A DNA stretch of 54,715 bases from positions 1 through 54,715 of the forward strand of contig JAQXRG010000129.1 of NCBI GenBank assembly GCA_029218405.1, read 5' to 3'. The stretch is from Bacteroidales bacterium. Lineage in GTDB: Bacteria > Bacteroidota > Bacteroidia > Bacteroidales > Bacteroidaceae. The position numbers and the translations under genes were made by a program. The stretch's first letter is position 1; every line of letters begins with the position of its first letter. A model generated the notes under the pieces. The model worked only from the letters and a program-made list of their open reading frames with translations, made no database searches and was not told where the DNA came from. This document shows positions 24,190 to 33,100 of this stretch, piece by piece.

Positions 24190-25458
24190 ATGAAAGTAGA
24201 TGTCTTGTTAGGTTTACAATGGGGCGACGAAGGTAAAGGGAAAGTCGTGGACGTGCTGACTCCCCGCTACGATGTTGTCGCCCGTTTCCAGGGAGGCCCC
24301 AATGCGGGTCATACCCTCGAATTTGAAGGACAGAAATACGTGCTCCGTTCCATCCCCTCCGGTATTTTCCAGGGCGACAAGGTGAACATCATCGGCAATG
24401 GCGTGGTGCTCGACCCCTCATTGTTCAAGGCGGAGGCAGAGGCGCTCGAAGCGTCCGGCCATCCGTTGAAGGAACGCCTCCACATCTCGAAGAAGGCGCA
24501 CCTCATCCTGCCGACCCACCGCATCCTCGACGCGGCCTACGAGGCGGCCAAGGGTGACGCGAAAGTGGGCACTACCGGAAAGGGCATCGGGCCTACCTAT
24601 ACCGACAAAGTGAGCCGTACCGGCCTGCGTGTGGGCGATATCCTGCACAACTTCGAGCAGAAATATGCCGCAGCGAAGGCCCGTCACGAGCAAATCCTGA
24701 AGAGCTTGAACTACGAATACGATATCACCGAGATGGAGAAGACCTGGCTGGAAGGCATTGACTACCTGCGTACCTTCCACTTGGTGGACAGTGAGCACGA
24801 GGTGAACAACCTGCTGCGTGCCGGCAAGAGCGTGCTGTGCGAGGGTGCCCAGGGAACGCTGCTCGACGTGGACTTCGGCTCTTATCCGTTTGTCACTTCC
24901 TCCAACACCATCTGTGCGGGTGCCTGCTCCGGACTCGGACTGGGACCGAACAAGATCGGTGAGGTGTATGGCATCATGAAGGCCTACTGCACCCGTGTGG
25001 GAGCCGGACCGTTCCCGACCGAGCTGTTCGATGAGACCGGGAAGACCCTCCGTAACCTGGGCCACGAGTACGGAGCCGTGACCGGACGTGAGCGCCGTTG
25101 CGGCTGGGTGGACCTTGTCGCCTTGCGCTATGCCATCATGCTGAACGGCGTCACCCAGCTCATCCTGATGAAGAGCGACGTGCTGGATGGCTTCGACACC
25201 ATCAAGGCGTGTGTGGCCTACAAGGTGAACGGCGAGGAAATCGATTACTTCCCCTTCGACATCACCGAAGGCGTGGAGCCGGTCTATGCCGAGCTGCCAG
25301 GCTGGAAGACCGACATGACGAAGATTACCTCCGAGGACGAGTTCCCCGAAGAGTTCAATGCCTACATCACGTTCCTCGAAGAGCAGCTGGAAACCCCTAT
25401 CAAGATTGTTTCTGTGGGTCCTGACCGTGCACAGACCATCGAGAGATACGTAGATTGA
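24190..25458 (+). CDS. purA: Adenylosuccinate synthetase
   Basis: The protein has 422 residues, close to the usual 430. The N-terminal GLQWGDEGKGK holds catalytic Asp13 and is diagnostic. NAGHTLEF, GTTGKGIGPTYTDK, CEGAQGTLLDVDFGSYPFVTSSNT and TGRERRCGWVDLV follow in family order. It joins IMP and aspartate with GTP in the first committed step to AMP. It sits between the Fur-family gene and etfB, with gaps of 26 and 35 bp, so read-through among them is likely. Confidence 0.98.
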   Translation: MKVDVLLGLQWGDEGKGKVVDVLTPRYDVVARFQGGPNAGHTLEFEGQKYVLRSIPSGIFQGDKVNIIGNGVVLDPSLFKAEAEALEASGHPLKERLHISKKAHLILPTHRILDAAYEAAKGDAKVGTTGKGIGPTYTDKVSRTGLRVGDILHNFEQKYAAAKARHEQILKSLNYEYDITEMEKTWLEGIDYLRTFHLVDSEHEVNNLLRAGKSVLCEGAQGTLLDVDFGSYPFVTSSNTICAGACSGLGLGPNKIGEVYGIMKAYCTRVGAGPFPTELFDETGKTLRNLGHEYGAVTGRERRCGWVDLVALRYAIMLNGVTQLILMKSDVLDGFDTIKACVAYKVNGEEIDYFPFDITEGVEPVYAELPGWKTDMTKITSEDEFPEEFNAYITFLEEQLETPIKIVSVGPDRAQTIERYVD

Positions 25459-25493
25459 GTGGAAAAAATACTAATACCAAACAACTATTTCTA

Positions 25494-26381
25494 ATGAGCT
25501 TGAAAATTGTAGTATTGGCCAAACAAGTACCCGACACCCGCTGTGTGGGGAAAGACGCCATGAACGCCGACGGCACCATCAACCGTGCGGCCCTTCCGGC
25601 CATCTTTAACCCGGAAGACCTGAATGCCTTGGAACAGGCGCTTCGTCTGAAAGACGCTCATCCCGGTTCTACCGTGACCATCCTGACCATGGGCCCCGGA
25701 CGCGCCGCTGAAATCATTCGTGAAGGACTTTATCGGGGAGCCGACAACGGTTACCTGCTGACCGACCGCGCTTTTGCGGGGGCCGACACGTTGGCCACCT
25801 CGTACGCGCTGGCCACGGCCATCCGCAAGATTGGGGAATACGATATCATCGTGGGCGGACGCCAGGCCATCGACGGCGACACCGCGCAGGTAGGCCCTCA
25901 GGTGGCGGAGAAGCTGGGATTGACACAGGTCACTTACGTGGAGGAGATCCAGTCGGTCGCTGACGGCCGCATCCGTGTGAAACGCCATATCGACGGCGGT
26001 GTGGAGACCGTGGAGGCTCCGCTGCCCATCGTCCTCACCGTCAACGGGAGCGCGGCTCCCTGCCGTCCGCGCAACGCAAAACTGGTGCAGAAGTACAAAC
26101 GCGCCCTGGGCGCACAGGAGAAGGCGGCACTTACGAAGGACGGTGCCGAGCTGCCATATGCAGCCCTTTACGAGGAGCGTCCTTACCTCACGATTCCTGA
26201 ATGGAGTGTGGCCGATGTGAACGGCGACACCCGGCAGTGCGGACTCTCCGGCTCTCCCACGAAGGTCAAGAAAATCGAGAACATCATTTTCCAGGCTAAG
26301 GAAAGCAAGACGCTCTCCGGCAGCGACGCGGATGTCGAGAATTTGATTGTAGAACTGTTGGCTAACCATACTATCGGATAA
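25494..26381 (+). CDS. etfB: Electron transfer flavoprotein, beta subunit
   Basis: The protein has 295 residues from the ATG at 25494 (MSLKIVVLAKQVPDT). An in-frame TTG at 25455 overlaps the end of purA and is not needed. NPEDLNALEQALRLKD, VTILTMGP and GRQAIDGDTAQVGPQVAEKLG are typical of EtfB and form the AMP- or FAD-binding fold. With EtfA, encoded 8 bp downstream, it makes the soluble dimer that takes electrons from acyl-CoA dehydrogenases. The length is somewhat above that of mitochondrial-type EtfB, as in the anaerobic group that includes bifurcating ETFs. Confidence 0.95.
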   Translation: MSLKIVVLAKQVPDTRCVGKDAMNADGTINRAALPAIFNPEDLNALEQALRLKDAHPGSTVTILTMGPGRAAEIIREGLYRGADNGYLLTDRAFAGADTLATSYALATAIRKIGEYDIIVGGRQAIDGDTAQVGPQVAEKLGLTQVTYVEEIQSVADGRIRVKRHIDGGVETVEAPLPIVLTVNGSAAPCRPRNAKLVQKYKRALGAQEKAALTKDGAELPYAALYEERPYLTIPEWSVADVNGDTRQCGLSGSPTKVKKIENIIFQAKESKTLSGSDADVENLIVELLANHTIG

Positions 26382-26389
26382 AAAGAACT

Positions 26390-27409
26390 ATGAACAACGT
26401 ATTTGTATATTGCGAGATGGAAGGCCGTCAGGTGGCCGATGTCAGTCTCGAACTGTTAACCAAGGGACGGAAGCTCGCTACCCAGCTGGGTTGCCAGCTG
26501 GAGGCCATCTGTGCCGGTTCCGACCTTGCCGATGTTGAGAAACAAGTGTTGCCCTACGGCACCGACCGTGTCCACGTGTTCGATGCTCCGGGCCTCTTCC
26601 CTTATACTTCCCTTCCCCATACTTCCATCTTGGTGAACCTCTTCAAGGCGGAGCAGCCGCAGATTTGCCTCATGGGCGCTACGGTCATCGGCCGCGACCT
26701 GGGTCCCCGTGTGTCGTCCGCGCTGACCAGCGGCCTTACCGCCGACTGCACGCAGCTGGAAATCGGCAGCCACGAGGACAAGAAGGCCGGCAAGACCTAC
26801 GAGAACCTGCTCTATCAGATCCGTCCGGCGTTCGGCGGCAACATCGTGGCCACCATCGTCAATCCGGAACACCGTCCGCAGATGGCGACCGTCCGCGAGG
26901 GCGTGATGAAGAAGGAAATCCTCGACCCGGACTATCAGGGTGAGGTAATCCGTCATGACGTGGCCAAGTTCGTGCCCGAGACCGACTACGTAGTGAAGGT
27001 CATCGACCGTCACGTGGAGAAGGCCAAGCACAACCTGAAGGGCGCTCCCATCGTGGTGGCCGGCGGTTACGGCATGGGCAGCCGCGAAGGCTTCAACATG
27101 CTGTTCGAGCTGGCGAAGGAACTCCATGCCGAGGTGGGTGGCAGCCGTGCGGCGGTCGATGCCGGTTTCTGTGACCATGACCGTCAGATCGGCCAGACAG
27201 GTGTCACCGTTCATCCCAAGCTCTACATCGCTTGCGGCATCTCCGGCCAGATTCAGCACATCGCCGGTATGCAGGACGCAGGCATCATCATCTCTGTGAA
27301 CAATGATCCGAACGCTCCCATCAACACCATCGCCGATTATGTCATCAACGGTACGGTGGAGGAAGTGATTCCGAAAATGATCAAGTATTATAAGAAGAAC
27401 AGTAAATAA
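26390..27409 (+). CDS. etfA: Electron transfer flavoprotein, alpha subunit
   Basis: The protein has 339 residues. The C-terminal FAD domain is clear: VVAGGYGMGSREGFNMLFELAKEL, GGSRAAVDAGF, QIGQTGVTVHPKLYIACGISGQIQH and ISVNNDPNAPI. The N-terminal half has the ETF alpha fold with TVIGRDLGPRVSSAL and LTADCTQLEI. Whether it bifurcates electrons cannot be judged from the sequence alone. It lies directly after etfB and 55 bp before the acyl-CoA dehydrogenase gene, its likely electron donor. Confidence 0.96.
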   Translation: MNNVFVYCEMEGRQVADVSLELLTKGRKLATQLGCQLEAICAGSDLADVEKQVLPYGTDRVHVFDAPGLFPYTSLPHTSILVNLFKAEQPQICLMGATVIGRDLGPRVSSALTSGLTADCTQLEIGSHEDKKAGKTYENLLYQIRPAFGGNIVATIVNPEHRPQMATVREGVMKKEILDPDYQGEVIRHDVAKFVPETDYVVKVIDRHVEKAKHNLKGAPIVVAGGYGMGSREGFNMLFELAKELHAEVGGSRAAVDAGFCDHDRQIGQTGVTVHPKLYIACGISGQIQHIAGMQDAGIIISVNNDPNAPINTIADYVINGTVEEVIPKMIKYYKKNSK

Positions 27410-27464
27410 AAGGAGTTAATGGAGATAAGGAAGTGACGGCTTCCTGTAAACCGATAGAAAAGAT

Positions 27465-29171
27465 ATGGCAAATTATTATACTGAACGTCCCGAGCTCAAG
27501 TTCCACCTGAACAACGAGCTGATGCAGCGTATCTGTCAGTTGAAAGAACGCGACTATAGAGACAAAGATGAGTTCGACTATGCGCCACAGGACTATGCCG
27601 ACGCAATCGACTCGTACGATAAAGTGTTGGAAATTACCGGTGAGATTACCGGCGAGGTGATTGCTGCCAATGCGGAAGGCGTGGACCAGGAAGGCCCGCA
27701 CCATACCAATGGCCGTGTGGAGTACGCCAGCGGCACGAAGCAGAACCTGGATGCAATGGTGAAGGCCGGACTGAACGGCATGACCATGCCCCGCCGCTTC
27801 GGCGGACTGAACTTCCCCATCACGCCCTACACCATGTGCGCCGAGATTGTGGCACAGGCCGATGCCGGCTTCGGCAACATCTGGTCCTTGCAGGATTGTA
27901 TCGAGACCTTGTATGAGTTCGGCAACGAGGACCAGCACAGCCGTTTCATCCCCCGCATCTGCGCCGGAGAGACCATGTCGATGGACCTGACCGAACCAGA
28001 TGCCGGCTCTGACTTGCAGAGTGTGATGCTGAAGGCTACGTTCGACGAGGCCAACAACTGCTGGCGCCTGAACGGTGTGAAGCGCTTCATCACGAACGGT
28101 GACGCCAACCTGCATCTCGTGCTGGCCCGCTCGGAGGCGGGTACCAAGGACGGCCGCGGACTCTCGATGTTCATCTACGACAAGAACGACGGAGGCGTGG
28201 ATGTGCGCCGCATCGAGAACAAGCTGGGTATCCATGGCTCGCCCACCTGCGAGCTGGTCTATAAGAACGCCAAGGCCGAGCTGTGCGGCGACCGCAAGTT
28301 GGGTCTGATTAAGTACGTCATGGCACTGATGAACGGCGCCCGCCTCGGCATCGCCGCCCAGTCCGTCGGCCTGAGCCAGGCCGCCTACGATGAGGCGTTG
28401 GCTTATGCCAAGGACCGCAAGCAGTTCGGCAAGGCCATCATCGAGTTCCCTGCCGTTTACGACATGTTGTCCACCATCAAGGCCAAACTGGACGCCGGCC
28501 GTGCCCTGCTGTACCAGACCGCCCGTTACGTGGACATCTACAAGGCCCTCGATGACATCGCCCGCGAGCGCAAGCTCACGCCCGAGGAACGCCAGGAGCA
28601 GAAGCGCTTCGCGAAACTGGCGGATGCCTTCACGCCGTTGGCCAAGGGTATGAACTCCGAATACGCCAACCAGAACGCCTACGACTGTATACAGGTGCAC
28701 GGCGGTTCGGGCTTCATGATGGAATACGCCTGCCAGCGCATCTACCGCGACGCACGTATCACCAGCATTTATGAAGGTACCACCCAGCTGCAGACCGTAG
28801 CGGCCATCCGTTACGTCACCAACGGTTCCTACTCGTCCATCCTGCGTGAGTACGAGGCACAGCCTTGCGCTCCCGAGTACGAAAGCTTCCTCCACCGCAT
28901 CCAGGAGATGACGGCCAAGTTTGATGCCTGCACGTGTGCCGTGAAGGACGCGCAGAACCAAGAACTGCTCGACTTTGTGGCCCGCCGCCTCTACGAGATG
29001 GCTGCCCTCAACGTGATGAGCTGCCTGCTGCTGCAGGATGCCCAAAAGGCTCCCGAACTGTTCGCCAAGTCACTGGATGTCTATGTGAACTATGCGGAGG
29101 CGGAAGTGGAGAAACACTTTAACTTCATCCGTAAGTTCCAGGCTGACGAACTGGTGAACTACCGGAAATAA
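27465..29171 (+). CDS. Acyl-CoA dehydrogenase with C-terminal extension
   Basis: The protein has 568 residues, against about 380 for simple acyl-CoA dehydrogenases. The core holds MDLTEPDAGSDLQSV, RFITNGD, ARLGIAAQSVGLSQAAYDEALAYAKDRKQFGKAI and IYEGTTQLQTVAA, where the Glu of YEGT is the expected catalytic base in short-chain members. The last 120 residues are the helical C-terminal domain found in the longer group. It should oxidise an acyl-CoA to enoyl-CoA, or run in reverse, with EtfBA as partner. The acyl chain is unknown. It ends the run that starts at etfB, just before a strong terminator. Confidence 0.93.
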   Translation: MANYYTERPELKFHLNNELMQRICQLKERDYRDKDEFDYAPQDYADAIDSYDKVLEITGEITGEVIAANAEGVDQEGPHHTNGRVEYASGTKQNLDAMVKAGLNGMTMPRRFGGLNFPITPYTMCAEIVAQADAGFGNIWSLQDCIETLYEFGNEDQHSRFIPRICAGETMSMDLTEPDAGSDLQSVMLKATFDEANNCWRLNGVKRFITNGDANLHLVLARSEAGTKDGRGLSMFIYDKNDGGVDVRRIENKLGIHGSPTCELVYKNAKAELCGDRKLGLIKYVMALMNGARLGIAAQSVGLSQAAYDEALAYAKDRKQFGKAIIEFPAVYDMLSTIKAKLDAGRALLYQTARYVDIYKALDDIARERKLTPEERQEQKRFAKLADAFTPLAKGMNSEYANQNAYDCIQVHGGSGFMMEYACQRIYRDARITSIYEGTTQLQTVAAIRYVTNGSYSSILREYEAQPCAPEYESFLHRIQEMTAKFDACTCAVKDAQNQELLDFVARRLYEMAALNVMSCLLLQDAQKAPELFAKSLDVYVNYAEAEVEKHFNFIRKFQADELVNYRK

Positions 29172-29186
29172 CCGAAGACAGACGAA

Positions 29187-29242
29187 CCGGAAAGTCCGGT
29201 GGGCGGAATCAGACCGTCCCTCCGGACTTTCCGGATTGTTTT
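29187..29242 (+). terminator. Intrinsic terminator after the acyl-CoA dehydrogenase gene
   Basis: CCGGAAAGTCCGG (29187-29199) and CCGGACTTTCCGG (29222-29234) form a perfect 13-bp stem followed by ATTGTTTTA. It begins 15 bp after the stop codon. Confidence 0.85.
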
Positions 29243-29322
29243 ATCGGCACGACGCTGCTCGTCAGGCGCCGTGTTTACCTTTCAGAACATTCTATAATAA
29301 CCTTATCCATACTGACTTGAAT

Positions 29323-29988
29323 ATGAAAAAACTCATTTTTTCGCTGGCCTTGTGCCAGTTGCTGATGACCAATGCTTGGGCTCAGGCCCGTAAATACACC
29401 ACCTTCTACGAACAACGCGCCACACTTTTCGATGTGTTGCCGGTCGGTCCCGAAGACATTATCTTTTTGGGAAACAGCATCACGAACGGAGGCGAGTGGG
29501 CGGAGCTGTTCAACAATCCCCATGTGAAGAACCGTGGCATCAGCGGTGACATCTGCGAAGGGGTGTACGACCGGCTCGATGCCATCACATCGGGAAAGCC
29601 CGCCAAAATCTTCCTGCTTATCGGCATCAACAACGTGTCGCGCGGCCTCTCTGCCGACAGTATCGCCGCCAATGTGCGGCGGGTGGTCCGCAAGATTAAG
29701 GCCGACACGCCGCGTACCCGTGTGTATGTGCAGAGCGTGCTGCCCGTGAACGACACGCTGGGTATGTTCCATGATCACACCTCGCGCTGGCAGATGATTC
29801 CCCAAATCAATGCCTTGCTGCGTCCGATGGCCCGTGAGGAAGGAGTGGAATACATCGACCTTTACACCCATTTCGTGGACGCTGCCACCGGCAAGATGAA
29901 TACGGCCTATACGAACGATGGCCTGCATCTGCTCGGAAAGGGGTATCTGTTGTGGCGCGACGTGGTGCTCCCGTATGTCAACGACTGA
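29323..29988 (+). CDS. Secreted GDSL/SGNH esterase
   Basis: The protein has 221 residues from the ATG at 29323, which gives a signal peptide MKKLIFSLALCQLLMTNAWAQ. An in-frame start at 29236 would begin inside the terminator tail. Block I is FLGNSITNGGEW with the catalytic Ser, block II has Gly in NRGISGDICEG, block III is LIGINN, and block V is NDGLHLLGKGY with the catalytic His. Small secreted SGNH proteins of this kind in Bacteroidales are mostly sialate or carbohydrate O-acetylesterases. It stands alone between a terminator and the alpha-2-macroglobulin-like gene. A lipid substrate cannot be excluded. Confidence 0.85.
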   Translation: MKKLIFSLALCQLLMTNAWAQARKYTTFYEQRATLFDVLPVGPEDIIFLGNSITNGGEWAELFNNPHVKNRGISGDICEGVYDRLDAITSGKPAKIFLLIGINNVSRGLSADSIAANVRRVVRKIKADTPRTRVYVQSVLPVNDTLGMFHDHTSRWQMIPQINALLRPMAREEGVEYIDLYTHFVDAATGKMNTAYTNDGLHLLGKGYLLWRDVVLPYVND

Positions 29989-30008
29989 TGCCCGAGCTGT
30001 CGCATTGA

Positions 30009-30043
30009 TTCGCTGACAACACTGCTCGTTCGCTGACAACACT
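30009..30043. repeat. Repeated 15-mer upstream of the alpha-2-macroglobulin-like gene
   Basis: TTCGCTGACAACACT occurs at 30009-30023 and again at 30029-30043, exact copies 20 bp apart. They lie about 70 bp before the ATG at 30113. The spacing, close to two helical turns, would suit a paired operator. Confidence 0.6.
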
Positions 30044-30112
30044 TTTTAAGCCTCCTCCGAGCAGTGATTTCCCGAAATCTTCGTTTCTTTAGCAAACCAA
30101 CTTAGAGATTGT

Positions 30113-33100
30113 ATGAAACGAATGATGCGAAACTGGGTGTGCGGCACCCTTGTGATGGTGGTGTGGCTGTGCCTGCAGGGAATGGCCGTGCAGGCACAGG
30201 CTCCCTCCTACGAACGGTTGTGGGCGAAGGTGGACTCGTTGGTCCGGCAGGACTTGCCGCGTTCCGTCCTGAAAGCGGTGGAGGAGATTGCGGCCAGGGC
30301 GGAGGCGGAGCGCAATGTGCCCCAACTGATGAAGGCGTACCTGACGCGCTCGGCCTGTCGGGTGCAGCTCACGCCCGACAGCTTGTCTGCTGAACGGAAA
30401 GCATTGACGGCCTGGGCGGAACAAGAGACAGACGTGGTGGCCAAGGCCGTGCTCTACAACGTGCTGGGGGGCCAGTGGCTGGACGGGACGGAGAAGGATG
30501 TCCAGCAGGCGGTCCATTACTTTCGGCTGTCCTTGCAGGCGAAGGAGCGGTTGGCCGAGACACCGGCCGGCAACTTTCGGCCGATGACGGTACCCGGCCG
30601 GCTCAGTGAACGTTATTTCAAGGATAATCTGTATGACTTATTGGTACGACAGGCAATTCGCAAGCTGTCCTCCCAGGCTCCTTGGGCGGAGCGTGACAAG
30701 GCCCTGGAAGTCTGCTGGGACTGGTACGAGGAGCTGTCAGCCTGGTATGAAGGGAAGGGCGACCGTCAGGCGGCGTTCCTGACCCGTGAGGCGCAGTTGT
30801 GGTTCCAGTTAGAACGGATGGCCCATCTGCGCCGTTATGTGTTGGAGAAAGACGAGGCGGAGCGGCGGTTGCGCTCGCTGGTCCAGGCGGGCGAGGAACT
30901 GTCGGTCGGGGCGGATGCAGCGGTCAAACTGGCTGAATGGTACCTGCGGCAGGACGAACGGGAGAAGGTCGTGGAAGTGGCTCAGGAGGCATTGCGCCGT
31001 TTCCCGAAAGGGGAGTGGGCGGACCATCTGCACCGCTATGTCCGGGCGGCGGTCCGGCCGGAACTGCAGGCGAGGCTGCCTTTCGTCTATCCGGACCGTC
31101 TGGCCGATGTCCATGTCCGGTTCGCCAACCTTACCGGGGTGACGTTCGAGTGTTATCGGCTGTCACTGCCGCCCGCGTCTCCGCTGTTAAGAGGAGACCT
31201 CAAGGAGGCGGAGCTGGCGCGCCGGTATGGGAAAAAAGTCTCGTCGGCCTCCTTCTCCTTAGTACCGAGGAAGGATTACCGGGCCGCTGATACCGTGCTG
31301 CAGGTCCAGCTGCCGGAAGCAGGTGTTTATCTCATGAAGCAGGTACCCAAGGGGCATGCGGACAAGGCGGCCTATACCTTGCTGCATCTTTCTCCTTACC
31401 AGGCGGTCTTCGTTCCGGTGGATGCCCGACGGATGGAGGTGGTAGCGATGGACAAGCTGACCGGTCAGCCCGTGGCGGGTGCCGAACTGGTAACCTATCG
31501 GTATATGGGCGGAGAATACCAGCAGCAACACGTCTTTCCTGCCGGCCCGGACGGCAGTGTGGTGTGGGAATTGCCTGATAAAGGAACGGTTTATTACAAT
31601 GTCCGCACGTCGGGCAATGATTTCATGCCGGTCTGTGCGAGAAGTGCCCGGCTGCGGGGGACCTACCAGCGGCAGGAGGGGACGGAACTGAAAGGAAGAC
31701 TCTATACCGACCGTGCCCTGTACCGTCCGGGGCAGGTGGTGCATGTCTCGGGACTGCTGTGGCGGCAGAACGGGGACTCCCTGCACGTGGCCGCCGGCGA
31801 GCGGCGGCAGTTGTCGTTGGTGACGGAGGCGGGAGAACTGGCCCGTCTGGAGGTGGTCACGGATATGATGGGAGTACTGCAAGGCGAACTGGTCCTCCCG
31901 TCTTCCTTGCGTCCGGGCACTTATACGGTGCGTTGTCAGGAGGCGGCACGTACCTTCCGGGTGGAAGAATACAAGCGCCCCACCTTTGGGGTGGAGTTCC
32001 AACCCTATGATGCGCCCTATCACTTCGGAGACTCCGTGGAGGTGAAGGCAGTGGCCCGGACGTTCGCCGGCGCACCGGTGCAGGAAGCCGTCGTGCGTTA
32101 CCGGGTGTTGCGGCAGGAACGGCGGTGGTTCCGGTGGGGATCCGTCCGGGAGGAACAGGTGGCGGCAGGTGTGACCCGCACCGATGCGGAAGGTTGGCTG
32201 TGCGTGCCGGCCCGGTTGGCCGAACCGGAAGGACTGGAACGGGAGAATTATGTCCTCTACCGCTTGCTGGCCGAAGTGACCAACGGGGCCGGTGAGACCC
32301 AAGAATCGGTGATGGAACTGCCCGTGGCCCGTCAGTCCGTCGGTTTGCAGGTCAAGGGCTTGCCCGAGGTCTGGCAGAAGGAACAGGCACTTGACCTACA
32401 ATTCCAGGCCCTCAATCTGAAGGGCCGTTCCGTCGAACTGTCGGTGGGCTACCAGGTCGAGGCGGTGGGGGACGATGGCCGGCCGGTGGCCGTGGCCTTG
32501 AAGGGCGAGGCGATGTCGAACCGCCCGGTGGATACATCTGCCTTCCAGGCCTTGGCGTCCGGACGCTACCGCTTAGTGCTGACCGTTAGCGACACGGAAG
32601 GGGAAGTCAGTCAGGTGGAGCGAGAGTTTGTCCTCTTCTCGGGAGAAGACCGGCGGATGCCTTACACGACGGACGCTTGGTTTCATGCCGACGGCTCGGT
32701 CTTCGGACCCGGTCAGGAGGTGACCTGCTATGCAGGCAGCAGTTGTCAGGAGGTGTACCTGTTAGTGGACGTGTATTGTGGCACCCGACGCATCGAGTCG
32801 CGCCGGGAACGTATGGACAATGAGGTGCGTGCGTTCCGTTTCGCCTACCGTCCGGAGTACGGCGATGGCCTGTTGGTCAGCTTTGCCTTTGTCAAGGAGG
32901 GCGTGCTCTACAGCCATATCCAGCGAATTGAGAAGGCACGTCCCGACCAGCGGTTAGAGGTGCGGTGGACATCGTTCCGTGACCGCCTCCAGCCCGGCGC
33001 GCAGGAAGAGTGGCAGTTGAAGGTCACCGACCCGTTGGGCCGTCCTGTCGCCGCCAGTCTGATGGCCACGCTCTACGATGCCTCCCTCGATGCGCTGGTT

